DNA of 64,000 nucleotides from Nannocystis exedens (GTDB taxonomy: Bacteria; Myxococcota_A; Polyangia; Nannocystales; Nannocystaceae). Location of the stretch: contig NZ_NETK01000001.1 of assembly GCF_002343915.1 (NCBI RefSeq), positions 3,544,001-3,608,000 of the forward strand. Reading direction: 5' to 3'. The position numbers and the translations under genes are program-made. Shown piece by piece: positions 8,706 through 17,383 of this stretch; position 1 is the stretch's first letter, and every line of letters begins with the position of its first letter. A model generated the notes under the pieces. That model was not told the origin of the DNA and ran no database searches. It saw only the letters and a list, made by a program, of their open reading frames with translations.

Positions 8706-9965
8706 TCACGGCGCGAACGAGCCCAGCCACGGCACGAGCTCTTCATGCAGCAGCACCAGCTCGCCGCACCGCCCGCGCGTGACGTTCACCCGCGGCCGGC
8801 CCGTCTCGCGCCCCGCGAGCGGCAGCGGCGTGACGTCGACGACCTGCCCGGCCAGCGACAGGCGGTGCAGCTCGACCGTCAGCGGCCCCTCGTCGCCCGC
8901 TCGGCGGGCGATCGGCAGCAGCAGCGCGTCGGCCTCGGCGCGGGCCCGCAAGAGCTCCGGCGACCCCGCCGGGGTCACGGCCACCGCGTCCACGTCCCAC
9001 AGCGTCGCCCCGTCCTCCAGCGCCAGGCTGGTCGCCGTGATCTTCTCCTCCGGCGTCCACCACCGGCGCAGCACGATCGCCTGCCCGTCGGGCGTCACCA
9101 CCAGGTCGGCCAGCTCGCCCGAAGTCGGCCCCGGCTCGAACAGGTCGCGGATCCACACCAGCGTCCCCGCCGCGTCGGCGCGCGCCACCATCATCCCCGG
9201 ATCCTCGTTGTTGGGCCATATCCCCACGGCGGCCACGATCTCCCCCGCCGGCCCGAGCGCCAGGGACCCGCCCGGGCTCGCGGGCGAGCCCGGCACCTCC
9301 TGCGCCCACAGCGTCTGCCCGGTGTCGACGTCGACGCGCGCCAGCTGCCCGCCCGCGCCGAGCAGCACCGCCGTGTCGTCCGCGTGCAGCACCATCGCCG
9401 CCGGCCAGGTCATGACCGCCGCCTCTAGCCCCGAGCGCGTCAGCTCCGGCGCGCCCGCGTCGAAGCGGCCGATGAACGGCAGCGGCTGCTCGCCGTCGCT
9501 GCCCGTGCCGATCACCACCACCGTGTCGTCGGCGCCCACCGCCGCGGCGGTCACGAAGAATTGCTGCAGCGTCTGCAGCTCGCCCACCTTCCACCCGAGC
9601 GGCTCCCCCTCGGGCGAGAACCACGCCACGGCGGCCGCGAACGTCGACTCGTCGAGGCGCGCCCGCGCCGGCACGGCGATCCGGCCGTCGCTCAGGACCA
9701 GCGGCGGCCCGACGACGAACTTCTCCCCGTCCGGCTCCTGCTCGATCGTCCGCGACCACAGCGGCGCCAGCTCCGGCTGACCGTTCGGACATGTCCCATC
9801 ATCGCCGGTCGTCGGCGGCGCATCGGTCGTCGTCGGCGTGTCGGAGGTCGAAGGCCCGCCCGACGTCGAGCTCGACGACGACCCGTCGGTCTCGCCGTCC
9901 TGGGGCGTCCCCGGCCCGCACGCGCCCGCCAGCAGCAGCACCGGAACGAAGTTCTTGAGTCGCAT
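8706..9965 (-). CDS. PQQ-like beta-propeller lipoprotein
   Basis: A 419-residue lipoprotein starting MRLKNFVPVLLLAGAC (lipobox AGAC, Cys16), then a Ser/Thr linker of about 40 residues. The rest shows repeated short blades with W and hydrophobic-D/G patterns (LWSRTIEQ, VAWFSPEGE, VDVDTGQTLWAQEV, ARADAAGTLVWIRDL, LEDGATLWDVDAV) typical of PQQ/quinoprotein-like propellers. It probably acts as a secreted scaffold; no catalytic residues are evident. The reading frame stays open far upstream, but the lipoprotein signal fixes this start. A half-site lies in frame at 9784-9793 and encodes the TCPNG segment with the rare codons TGT and GGT. Confidence 0.82.
   Translation of the reverse strand: MRLKNFVPVLLLAGACGPGTPQDGETDGSSSSSTSGGPSTSDTPTTTDAPPTTGDDGTCPNGQPELAPLWSRTIEQEPDGEKFVVGPPLVLSDGRIAVPARARLDESTFAAAVAWFSPEGEPLGWKVGELQTLQQFFVTAAAVGADDTVVVIGTGSDGEQPLPFIGRFDAGAPELTRSGLEAAVMTWPAAMVLHADDTAVLLGAGGQLARVDVDTGQTLWAQEVPGSPASPGGSLALGPAGEIVAAVGIWPNNEDPGMMVARADAAGTLVWIRDLFEPGPTSGELADLVVTPDGQAIVLRRWWTPEEKITATSLALEDGATLWDVDAVAVTPAGSPELLRARAEADALLLPIARRAGDEGPLTVELHRLSLAGQVVDVTPLPLAGRETGRPRVNVTRGRCGELVLLHEELVPWLGSFAP
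9784..9793 (+). repeat. Dispersed half-site TTCGGACATG
   Basis: Exact 10-mer half-site inside the beta-propeller lipoprotein gene. Confidence 0.7.
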
Positions 9966-10024
9966 GCCTCCAGCGTGTCGCACCGTCCGGGCCGGTCCCA
10001 GGGACCGCGATCGGACCGGCGCGC

Positions 10025-11458
10025 TCAGCCGACCACGCCCGCCGCCTTGACCGTGAATTCGCGCGCGTTGCGGAACACCACGTCGAACACCGGCAGCCCC
10101 TTCGCCAGCACCGACAGTGTCGCTGCTTGCTGGATCTCCGCCAGCCGGCGGATGTCCTTGCGGAGGATCCCGTACTCCGCCTCTCCGAGCGGCAACAGCT
10201 CCGGGTGGGTCGTGAAGTAGCGCGCCACTTGCTCGCGCATGAAGTCGGCCACCTGCGGGTGGTTGACGAACATCTGCACGCCCGCCGTGCCGCAGGCCGG
10301 GGAGATCAGCGGCACGCGGGTGAACGCCCACACGCCCTGCTCGAGGCGGACGTTGACGACCGCGCCTTCTTCGTGGCCGCCGCCGAGGATCACCAGGTCG
10401 AGCTCGACCATCCCGTTCCAGCGCATCGAGAACAGCGCGCGCAGGAACGCCTCCACCAGCGGGCGGCGGATCATGTAGCGCTCGGGGTGCTGCAGCATCA
10501 GGCGCAGGTGGCCGCAGCCGAGGTTGCCGGGCGCGATCATGTGCTCGAGCACCAGCGGCCGGAGCGCCTCGGGCGGGCTGTTGAGGAACGCGCGCCACTC
10601 CTTGGGCCCCGAGCTGGTCGGCGGCAACCTGTCCGAAAGCGCAGGGTCGGCCCGCATCGCCCGGATCAGGTTGTTGCCGGCGATGGTGTCGGAGTGGATG
10701 TAGAAGTGGCCGAACGTCTCGACGTAGCCCTCGAGCAGCGCGCCGATCCGCTCGAGCGGGACCGGCTGGCCGGTCACGCGCTCGACCGCCGCCAGGGCCA
10801 GCAGGAACTCGCCCGCGTCGCCGCCCGGCGTGCCGACCACCGCGTGGTCGTCGCGGCCGTCGACGCACGACGTCTTGCTGTGCAGCATCAGCGCCGCCAT
10901 CTTGACCCATCGGACCCGCTGCGCGTCGCCGATGTGGGCCTCGATCTGCGCCTGCGTCAGCGGCCCCGGCGCCGTCTCGATCTCGACCGGCGCCGGCGCG
11001 GGCACCTCGGTCTGGCGGAGGATCGCGTCGTCGCGCATGGTCGCGAACCCGAACTTGCGCCACGCCGTGATCCCGCCGTCCATCACCGCCACGAACTCCA
11101 TGCCGAGGCGCTCGAGCGCCTGCGCGGCCTGAGCCGCTCGCGGCCCGCCGTGGCGCGACACCAGCACCACCGGCGTGCCGGCGGGCCAGCGGCTCGCGGC
11201 CTCGTGGATGCGGGCCAGCGGCAGCCACACGCTGCCGGGCACGTAGCCGAGCGGGCCGGTCAGCTCCTCGGCCTCGCGCACGTCGACGAGCTGGACCGTG
11301 CGGCCCTGGCGGCCGACGAACTCGACCGGCAAGAGCGGCGTGCCGTCGGGGGCGGTCCACAGCTGTCCGAGCCAGTTGAGCTTGACCAGACGCTCGTGGA
11401 TCGGCATCGTCAGCAGCGCTTCCGAGGTGACCGCCTTCGGGTCTGTCCGTCTCAACAT
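10025..11458 (-). CDS. Rhodanese-like protein fused to a possible zinc (beta-carbonic-anhydrase-like) domain
   Basis: A 477-residue cytoplasmic protein. Residues about 50-140 form a rhodanese-like domain (VQLVDVREAEEL, VPGSVWLPL, VVLVSRHGG..AAQAAQAL, MDGGITAWRK). The position of the sulfurtransferase Cys is Ser101, so sulfur transfer is unlikely. The C-terminal part contains SCVDGR (Cys198, Asp200, Arg202) followed by GTPGGDAGEF, then H251/H255, GCGH (Cys315, His317) and Cys389. The C-x-D-x-R motif and later Cys/His residues recall beta-class and LCIB-type carbonic anhydrases, but that is my inference. The annotated ATG lies inside a palindrome at 11454-11475, and Met18 is a possible alternative start. 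It follows the permease gene by 31 bp on the same strand. Confidence 0.7.
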   Translation of the reverse strand: MLRRTDPKAVTSEALLTMPIHERLVKLNWLGQLWTAPDGTPLLPVEFVGRQGRTVQLVDVREAEELTGPLGYVPGSVWLPLARIHEAASRWPAGTPVVLVSRHGGPRAAQAAQALERLGMEFVAVMDGGITAWRKFGFATMRDDAILRQTEVPAPAPVEIETAPGPLTQAQIEAHIGDAQRVRWVKMAALMLHSKTSCVDGRDDHAVVGTPGGDAGEFLLALAAVERVTGQPVPLERIGALLEGYVETFGHFYIHSDTIAGNNLIRAMRADPALSDRLPPTSSGPKEWRAFLNSPPEALRPLVLEHMIAPGNLGCGHLRLMLQHPERYMIRRPLVEAFLRALFSMRWNGMVELDLVILGGGHEEGAVVNVRLEQGVWAFTRVPLISPACGTAGVQMFVNHPQVADFMREQVARYFTTHPELLPLGEAEYGILRKDIRRLAEIQQAATLSVLAKGLPVFDVVFRNAREFTVKAAGVVG

Positions 11459-11475
11459 GTCTCACCACACATGTT
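11454..11475. repeat. Perfect inverted repeat AACATGT-N8-ACATGTT
   Basis: A seven-base perfect inverted repeat around an 8-nt centre, in the 31-bp gap between the permease stop and the rhodanese-like gene, covering that gene's presumed ATG. It is a relative of the dispersed element. Confidence 0.6.
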
Positions 11476-11489
11476 CGTAAGTTCCTGTC

Positions 11490-12845
11490 TCAAGGCGCAG
11501 GCGTGTCGGATCGCCGGCGCAGCGCCAGGAGATAATACGGCAACGGCAGCAGCAAGCAGCCGGCGGTGAGGGCGACGATCGTCGCCCCGGAGCCGGCGAT
11601 CATCAGGGCGACCACGGCCAGGCCCACGGACGCGGTCCAGGGTCCGCGGCGGCGCTGGTGCGGCGTGAAGCGGTCGGGTTCGCGCCGCAGCAGCGCCAGC
11701 TGGGCCGCGCAGGCCGCCCCGATGGCGACCAGCGCGGTGGCGGTCGAGAGCAGGGCGATGAAGTTGTAGATCTCGAGCGTCGAGCCGCTGAAGTAGAGCC
11801 CGACCAGCGCGCCCGACAGCACCGCCGTGAGCACCAGCGCGCGGACCGGCGTGCCGAAGCGCGGGTGCAGCACGGCCAGCGCGCGCGGCCCCAGCCCGTC
11901 GCGCGCGGTCGCGTGGGCCATGCGGCTGGTGACCAGCACCCAGCCGTTCAAGATCCCCGCCACCGACACCAGCGCGCCGACCGTGACCAGCGTCGCCGCC
12001 GTCGGCCCGAAGTGATGCGCCGCGACGTCGGCGAGCGGGCTGGCGCTCTCGGCCAGCAGCTCGGCGGGCACGGCCAGGCTGAGCGAGCCGAGGACCAGCA
12101 GGTAGACCGCGCTGGTCATGAGGAAACCGATGTAGACCGACTTCCGGATCGTGCGACCGGCCCCGACGATCTCCTCGGCCGGCACGGTGACCGACTCCAT
12201 GCCGACGAACAACCACGACACCAGCGACACCGCCGGCAGCAGCGAGCCCCAGCCCTTCGGCGCGAACGGCTCGACGTTCTCGAGCGACGCCAGCGGCCAC
12301 AGCGCCACGCTGAGCACCACCAGCGGCGCCAGCTTGCAGATCACCGTGACGACCTGGACCGCCCCGCCGGCGCGCACCCCGATGGCGTTCGTCAGCGTCA
12401 GCCCCCACAGCAGCGCCTGGCTGACGACGAAGGCCGTCCACGGGTCGCCGGCGGCCGGCCACAGCACCGCGAGGTAGCCGACGAAGGCGGTGAGGAACGC
12501 GGCGTTGCCGATCACCGCGCACAGCCAGTAGAGGAACCCGACCTCGAGCCCGACGAGGTCGCCGAAGGCCCTGCGCGCGAACGCCTGCAGCCCGCCCGAG
12601 ACCGGATACGCGCCGCCGAGGTCGGCGAACACCGCGGTGAGGCACAGGTAACCGGCCGCGTTGATCGCCCACGCGACCAGCCCCAGCGGGCCGGCGGTCT
12701 CGGCCAGGCTCGACGGGATCACGTAGATCCCCGAGCCGATCATGTTGCCGACCACGAGCGCGGTGGTGGCCACGAGTCCGAGCCCGCGGAACATCCCCGA
12801 GGGGGGCCTGGTCGTCGCCGTCCCGTTCGCGCGGCTCACCGTCAC
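11490..12845 (-). CDS. APC-superfamily amino-acid permease
   Basis: A 451-residue polytopic membrane protein with about 12 predicted transmembrane helices. The first helix holds VVGNMIGSGIYVIPSSLA, the substrate-binding G-S/T-G signature of APC-type amino-acid/polyamine transporters. Further family marks are GGLQAFARRAFG and SWLFVGMESVTVPAEEI in helix 6. It should import or exchange amino acids across the inner membrane; specificity is not visible. The GTG start at 12845 overlaps the stop codon of the upstream DUF4388 gene by four bases (GTGA), indicating translational coupling. A GTG two codons later is an alternative. Confidence 0.88.
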   Translation of the reverse strand: MTVSRANGTATTRPPSGMFRGLGLVATTALVVGNMIGSGIYVIPSSLAETAGPLGLVAWAINAAGYLCLTAVFADLGGAYPVSGGLQAFARRAFGDLVGLEVGFLYWLCAVIGNAAFLTAFVGYLAVLWPAAGDPWTAFVVSQALLWGLTLTNAIGVRAGGAVQVVTVICKLAPLVVLSVALWPLASLENVEPFAPKGWGSLLPAVSLVSWLFVGMESVTVPAEEIVGAGRTIRKSVYIGFLMTSAVYLLVLGSLSLAVPAELLAESASPLADVAAHHFGPTAATLVTVGALVSVAGILNGWVLVTSRMAHATARDGLGPRALAVLHPRFGTPVRALVLTAVLSGALVGLYFSGSTLEIYNFIALLSTATALVAIGAACAAQLALLRREPDRFTPHQRRRGPWTASVGLAVVALMIAGSGATIVALTAGCLLLPLPYYLLALRRRSDTPAP

Positions 12846-14098
12846 CCGATCGGCCGCAGCCGGCTCATCAGCGGCTCGACCTGCTTGCTCAGGCTCTGGT
12901 CCTTCGAGCGGCGCACCAGGCTGCCGGCCGTGAACAGCGCGAAGCTGACGTAGTCGTACAGCAGCTCCTTGAGCTGGCGCTCGATGTTGGCGCCGGCGAA
13001 CAGGATCCTCGCGTTGTCGACCACGCGCTGGGCCTCGAACGCGCCCTTCTCGGCCGGGCCGGCGCGCGAGAACAGCTGCTCGTAGGTCGGGTCGACGAAG
13101 CTGGCCAGGTTGTTGCGCAGGATGGTGCCCTTGCCGCCGGAGTCGGCCTCCTGGTGGATCTGCTGCAGCACCGCGTTTGCGGTCTCGACCACCTCGAGCG
13201 GCCCGCCGCGCATGCGCGGCTTCTGCATCGTCACGTGCTTCGACTGGATCAGCTGGAACAGCTGCTTGGTGGTCTGGAACTCGCCGAGGCCGAGCACGCG
13301 GCCGAGCTCGATCACGCTGAGCACGCCGTCGATCGCGTCGTAGATCGCGCGGAACTCCTTGGGCGGGTCGGTGCGGCCCTCGACGCGGTCGGGCACGTAG
13401 TCGCCGCTCGGCACCCGCTGGCGGAAGTAGCGCATCTCGTCCATGCGCGTGACCCCGTCCATCAGCAGGTTGTTGAGGTTGAGCGAGTGGTGGAACGGGA
13501 TCGCCTCGTCGTCGAAGCCGTCGAGGAAGCAGAACATCCCGTCGCTGACCTGCATCGACGCCAGGACGATCTCCTCGGCCTGCTTGCCGAGGTATTGATA
13601 GACCTGCGAGTGGTTCGAGATCCCGAGCTCGACCGCCATGTCGCCGAAGCGCAGGCCGCTCTCCTTCTGCTTGTCGAGCGTGTGGCGCAGCTGGAACTCG
13701 TCGATCGCGCCGAAGCGGTACATGATCTTGCCGAACCGCTCCTCGTCGACGTCGCTGGTGGCGCACACCGCGTTGCCGGAGTCGATGAAGATGCTGCGCA
13801 CGTGCTCGCCGTCGCGGACCGTCAGCTCGCCGCGCCAGTTGGCCTGGGCGATAAGCGCGATGACGTCGCACATCGTGCCGGGGTGCGTGATCTCGCCGGC
13901 CAGGCGGACGATCGCGCCGTCCTCCTCGTCGCGCCGGCCGTCCTGGCCGGTGTAGCGCATGAACACCACGTGGTTCGGCGTCGGCATCAGCCGGTACGCG
14001 CCCGCGCGGGCGCGCATCTGCTCGCCCGCGTGCTCGCCGTGCGGCTGCGCCACGCCTCGCTCATCGATGAAGACCAGGTCGTCTTGCGGCTTGCGCAT
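12842..14098 (-). CDS. DUF4388 (PATAN) domain protein
   Basis: A 418-residue cytoplasmic protein with a DUF4388/PATAN domain at about residues 62-200: LAGEITHPGTMCDVIALIAQANWRGELTV, SIFIDSGNAVCATS, ERFGKIMYRFGAI, and SDGMFCFLDGF. PATAN domains occur in two-component and gliding-motility networks of deltaproteobacteria as adaptor modules. The C-terminal half is helical, with no recognised domain. Coupling by a GTGA overlap to the permease gene suggests a joint role, possibly regulation of transport, but that is inference. Confidence 0.8.
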   Translation of the reverse strand: MRKPQDDLVFIDERGVAQPHGEHAGEQMRARAGAYRLMPTPNHVVFMRYTGQDGRRDEEDGAIVRLAGEITHPGTMCDVIALIAQANWRGELTVRDGEHVRSIFIDSGNAVCATSDVDEERFGKIMYRFGAIDEFQLRHTLDKQKESGLRFGDMAVELGISNHSQVYQYLGKQAEEIVLASMQVSDGMFCFLDGFDDEAIPFHHSLNLNNLLMDGVTRMDEMRYFRQRVPSGDYVPDRVEGRTDPPKEFRAIYDAIDGVLSVIELGRVLGLGEFQTTKQLFQLIQSKHVTMQKPRMRGGPLEVVETANAVLQQIHQEADSGGKGTILRNNLASFVDPTYEQLFSRAGPAEKGAFEAQRVVDNARILFAGANIERQLKELLYDYVSFALFTAGSLVRRSKDQSLSKQVEPLMSRLRPIG

Positions 14099-14252
14099 GC
14101 GCTGCGCGGACCTGTGTCCGCGTTCTCCGCATGCTTGGTATCACCCGCGCGATCTGCCCGCAAGCGGCCCGGGGCCCTCTGCAACGCGTTGCAAGCGGCA
14201 CCTGGGCCCATGGAGACAGCGTTCCACGCGCTCTCGTCGGCCCGCGCACGCC

Positions 14253-14684
14253 TCACTCGAGGCGGAACGTGAACAGCACCGTCTCCTGCGGCTCCTCCGC
14301 CCCGCCCGCGGCCGCGTACAGGCGCATCGCCGGGGTGTTCGAGCGATCGGTCGCCACCCACGCCACGCGGCAGCCGAGCTCGCGGCCCAGCGCCAGCGTC
14401 GCCTGCAGCAGCGCCTGGCCGAGCCCGCGCCCGCGGTGCGACGAGGCCACGCCGACCTCGTTGATCCACAGCTCCGGGTCGGCCTTGTCGGGGTGGAGGT
14501 AGTCGATCGCCGAGACCATGCCGACGACCACGTCGTCCTCGATGGCGACCACGAGGTGGTGGTGCGGGTCGGCCAGGAACTCGCGCGCGCGCGCCGGCAC
14601 GATCGGGTCGTCGAACACGTCGTCGGCGACCCGCTCCAGCAGCCCCGCCTCGCCCGGCCCCAGCGCCCTGACCTCGGTCGTCAT
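14253..14684 (-). CDS. GNAT-family N-acetyltransferase
   Basis: A 143-residue single-domain GNAT protein. The acetyl-CoA binding motif A is clear (INEVGVASSHRGRGLGQALL, with R/Q-x-x-G-x-G/A as RGRGLG), followed by VAWVATDRSNTPAMRLYAAAGG (motif B). The substrate is unknown; the form resembles aminoglycoside- or small-molecule-acetylating GNATs. It starts 20 bp after the fabH stop on the same strand, so the two are probably cotranscribed. The gap holds a dispersed hairpin that overlaps the fabH stop codon. Confidence 0.85.
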   Translation of the reverse strand: MTTEVRALGPGEAGLLERVADDVFDDPIVPARAREFLADPHHHLVVAIEDDVVVGMVSAIDYLHPDKADPELWINEVGVASSHRGRGLGQALLQATLALGRELGCRVAWVATDRSNTPAMRLYAAAGGAEEPQETVLFTFRLE

Positions 14685-14700
14685 GCTGTCCCCTGCGACA

Positions 14701-14714
14701 TGTCCTAGAGGACA
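14701..14714. repeat. Dispersed hairpin TGTCC-TAGA-GGACA over the fabH stop codon
   Basis: Exact paired form. The fabH stop codon (14705-14707 on the minus strand) lies at the start of the loop, so the element supplies the end of the reading frame. Confidence 0.75.
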
Positions 14715-15706
14715 GCGACTGCGCCGGCCCAGGTGAAGCCGGCGCCGAAGGCGGCCATCAGCACGCGCGAGCCCGGGCCGATCTTGCCCTCGCGCCACGA
14801 CTCGCTGATGCCGATCGGGATGGTCGCGGCGGTGGTGTTGCCGTAGCGCTCGATGTTGTGGACGACGCGGTCTTCGGGGATCCCGAGCTTGGCGGCGACC
14901 ATTTGGTTGATGCGCATGTTGGCCTGGTGCGGCACGAACATGTCGATGTCGGCCATCGTCAGACCGGCGCGGCGGACCACCGAGTGGGCCACCTCCGGCA
15001 TCTTCTCGGTCGCCCAGCGGAACACCTGCTTGCCGTTCATGCGCGGGAAGTGGCGGCCCTCCTCGAGCATCTCGGGCGTCAGGCGCGGGATGTACATGCT
15101 GGCCGGGGCCTCGACCCACAGCTCCTGGGCGCCGACGCCGTCGGCGTGGAGCTCGACGTTGTGGACGCCCTGGCCGTCGCGGGTGGCCTCGCCGACCAGC
15201 ACGCAGCCGGCGCCGTCGCCGAACAGGACCGCGACGTCGCGGCCGCGCTCGTTGAACTCCATCCCGGTCGAGTGGACCTCGGCGCCGGCGATGAGCACGT
15301 TCTTGTACACGCCGGCGCGGACCCACGCGTCGGCCACCGACAGGCTGTAGAGGAAGCCCGAGCACTGGTTGCGCACGTCGAGCGCGGGCACGCCGGGGAT
15401 GCCGAGCTTGTGGGTGAGGAAGCAGCCCGAGCCGGGGAAGTTCACGTCGGGGCTGAGGGTGGCGAAGATCACCGCGTCGACGTCCTTCACGTCGCGGCCC
15501 GCCTGCTCGAGCGCCATCTTCGCCGCCGGCAGCGCCAGGTCGCTGGCGCCGATGCCGGTGCGCTCGATGAAGCGGCGCTCGCGGATCCCCGTGCGCTGGT
15601 GGATCCACTCGTCGCTGGTCGGCATCAACTTCGCCAGGTCGTCATTGGTCACGACCCGCGTCGGCACGTAGTGGCCCGAACCCAGAATGGCGGCGCGCTT
15701 GGTCAT
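14705..15706 (-). CDS. fabH: 3-oxoacyl-[acyl-carrier-protein] synthase III
   Basis: A 333-residue KAS III that condenses acyl-CoA with malonyl-ACP to start fatty-acid synthesis. The catalytic triad is visible as Cys115 (NQCSGF), His260 (PHQANMRI) and Asn290 (YGNTTAATIP), and the thiolase-fold motif FGDGAGCVLV is present. The start at 15706 (MTKRAAILGSGHYVPTRVVTN) is the standard FabH N-terminus; an upstream in-frame ATG at 15742 would add 12 residues. It is not beside other fab genes; the next gene on the strand is a GNAT. A housekeeping role is likely, though FabH-like paralogues also serve specialised metabolism. Confidence 0.93.
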   Translation of the reverse strand: MTKRAAILGSGHYVPTRVVTNDDLAKLMPTSDEWIHQRTGIRERRFIERTGIGASDLALPAAKMALEQAGRDVKDVDAVIFATLSPDVNFPGSGCFLTHKLGIPGVPALDVRNQCSGFLYSLSVADAWVRAGVYKNVLIAGAEVHSTGMEFNERGRDVAVLFGDGAGCVLVGEATRDGQGVHNVELHADGVGAQELWVEAPASMYIPRLTPEMLEEGRHFPRMNGKQVFRWATEKMPEVAHSVVRRAGLTMADIDMFVPHQANMRINQMVAAKLGIPEDRVVHNIERYGNTTAATIPIGISESWREGKIGPGSRVLMAAFGAGFTWAGAVAVL

Positions 15707-15900
15707 CGCCGGGCATGGTGCCATCCGCGCCGCGGCGTTCAAGCTGAAAGCCCTTTCGCACCGCGCCTGCAGGCCGGGCGCAGCGTTTTTCGCAGGCCCA
15801 GCGCACGCGGCTGCGAGCGCGGCCGCGACGTCCGAGCGCGAAGGCCCGCGGCTTGCGACGGTGCAAGCCGGGGACCTCGAGATCGCGGACCCGAAAAGAC

Positions 15901-15936
15901 CGAGACCGAGCGGGCAGTGATGCCGGCTCGGTCTCG
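15901..15936 (-). terminator. Rho-independent terminator after tRNA-Ala
   Basis: An 11-bp perfect stem (CGAGACCGAGC with GCTCGGTCTCG), then one G-G mismatch and a GGCA/TGCC inner stem with a GTGA loop. On the minus strand it is followed by GTCTTTTC. It lies 30 bp downstream of the tRNA. Confidence 0.8.
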
Positions 15937-15966
15937 TGTTGGTGCGGGTTTGGGTTCCCGCGGCGG

Positions 15967-16039
15967 TGGAGGCGAGGGGGTTCGAACCCCTGACCTTTGC
16001 GCTGCCAGCGCAATGCTCTCCCAGCTGAGCTACGCCCCC
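15967..16039 (-). tRNA. tRNA-Ala (anticodon GGC)
   Basis: A 73-nt cloverleaf on the minus strand: acceptor GGGGGCG/CGCCTCC with the alanine-identity G3:U70 wobble pair, D-arm GCTCAGCTGGGAGAGC, anticodon stem TTGCG/CGCAA with loop CTGGCAG (anticodon GGC), and T-arm with GGTTCGAACCCC. The discriminator is A73. The CCA end is not fully encoded (CCG follows). Confidence 0.97.
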
Positions 16040-16280
16040 GCTCGTTTGGTGGGCGGAGTGTCTAACAGCGATGCCCCCGGCTCGTCAAGCCCGCGCACGT
16101 GAGCGCACTCGCACGGCGGCCGCGCCGACAGGTTGCGAGGGGCCGGGGGCAGAGAGTACACCGCTTCAATCCGCTCCCGGCGGATCTTTCACCCCCGGCC
16201 GAGCCCTGCGGCTTGGGCCTGCATCCGAACACTCACGGGCCTGCCGCCGCGGCGAGGCTCTCCGACCGGGCGAACTCTCG

Positions 16281-16970
16281 ATGGATCTCAAGGAACTCTT
16301 CCAACAGGGCGGGCCCCTGATGTGGGCCATCTTGGCCGCCTCGATCGTGGGGGTCGGCATCTTCTTCGAGCGGCTGTGGTCGACCCAGCGCTCGAAGGTG
16401 CTGCCCCGGGCCTTCGTCGACCGCATCCGCGCGCTCGTCGCCAAGGGCAAGGTCAACGAGGCGCTGCTCCTGTGCGAGGAGAACGGGTCGTCGATCGCCC
16501 TGATCATCGCCTCCGCGCTCCGCGCGTTCGAGCACAGCACCAGCCGGGCCGACATCAAGGAGGCCGTCGAGGAGGTGGGCGCCCGCGAGATCGCCCACAT
16601 GGACCGCAACGTCGAGATCGTCGGCACCGTCGCCACGATCTCGCCGCTGCTCGGCCTCCTCGGCACCGTCGTCGGCATGATCCAGGTCTTCCGCAACTTC
16701 GTCGAGGCCTACGCCTCCGGCGCGGTCGGCCCCGACACCTTCGCCCAGGGCATCTGGCAGGCGCTCATCACCACCGCCTACGGCCTCACCGTGGCGATCC
16801 CGATGCTGCTCCTCTACCGCGTGCTGCTCGACCGCACCAACAAGCTGGTGCTCGAGATGGAGGAGGACGCGATGGCGATCGTCAACCTGCTCGAGGACGG
16901 CCGCCGCGCGGCCAAGGCCCGCCCCCCCGTCACCGAGCCCAAGCCCGTCGCCCCCGAGGTGACGCCGTGA
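16281..16970 (+). CDS. exbB: MotA/TolQ/ExbB proton-channel family protein
   Basis: A 229-residue inner-membrane protein. Three transmembrane segments are visible (residues about 13-32, 115-140 and 165-185). The family signature in helices 2-3 reads VATISPLLGLLGTVVGMIQVF and ALITTAYGLTVAIP. With the overlapping ExbD gene it should form the proton channel that energises TonB- or Tol-type or gliding-type (AglRQS-like) machinery. A TonB-like protein is encoded about 10 kb downstream, but pairing is not proven. The start ATG at 16281 gives the conserved short N-terminus MDLKELFQQGGPLMW. Confidence 0.9.
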   Translation: MDLKELFQQGGPLMWAILAASIVGVGIFFERLWSTQRSKVLPRAFVDRIRALVAKGKVNEALLLCEENGSSIALIIASALRAFEHSTSRADIKEAVEEVGAREIAHMDRNVEIVGTVATISPLLGLLGTVVGMIQVFRNFVEAYASGAVGPDTFAQGIWQALITTAYGLTVAIPMLLLYRVLLDRTNKLVLEMEEDAMAIVNLLEDGRRAAKARPPVTEPKPVAPEVTP

Positions 16971-17383
16971 ACTTCCGCGGCAAGACCGGGCGCAGGCGCC
17001 CGGGCAGCGGCGGCGGCCTGGTCGACCTGACGCCGCTCATCGACGTCACCTTCCAGCTGCTCATCTTCTTCCTGCTGACCGCGACCTTCAACACCGACAG
17101 CGCCTTCAAGGTCAAGCTGCCCAAGGCCTCGAGCAACGAGCCCGCCAGCGAGGCCAAGGCCCTGGTGGTCGAGATCAGCGAGGACGGCCGCTTCGAGGTC
17201 GACCGCGTCGTCGTCGACGACCGCGAGCTGCAGATGCGCCTGTGCAACGCCGCCAAGGACAAGCAGGTGTCGACGGTCAACATCAAGGCCGACCAGAACA
17301 CCCGCCACGAGAAGGTCGTCCAGGCGATGGACGTCGCCAAGCTGTGCGGCATCGAGAAGCTCGGCATCCTCCACCGCCACTGA
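16967..17383 (+). CDS. exbD: ExbD/TolR family biopolymer transport protein
   Basis: A 138-residue protein with one transmembrane helix (residues about 20-42). It contains LVDLTPLIDVTFQLLIFFLLTA, whose Asp in TPLIDVTF is the proton-carrying residue of ExbD/TolR/MotB-like subunits. The periplasmic part follows the usual pattern (VKLPKAS, VVVEIS, TVNIKAD, VVQAMDVAKLCGIEKLGI). The GTG start overlaps the exbB stop by four bases (GTGA), so the channel subunits are translationally coupled. Confidence 0.9.
   Translation: MNFRGKTGRRRPGSGGGLVDLTPLIDVTFQLLIFFLLTATFNTDSAFKVKLPKASSNEPASEAKALVVEISEDGRFEVDRVVVDDRELQMRLCNAAKDKQVSTVNIKADQNTRHEKVVQAMDVAKLCGIEKLGILHRH

Noticed and set aside
8706..11468. One 920-residue protein reading from 11468 to 8706 on the minus strand
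   Set aside because: The upstream part is Arg/Gly-rich and is an out-of-frame reading of the rhodanese-like gene. A lipoprotein signal fixes the real start at 9965.
11490..13871. A 793-residue permease fused to the DUF4388 region
   Set aside because: The first part is a frame-shadow of the DUF4388 gene; the permease starts at 12845.
14705..15706. FabH as part of a polyketide cluster
   Set aside because: No ketosynthase, acyltransferase or ACP genes are nearby, so fatty-acid or general use is likelier.
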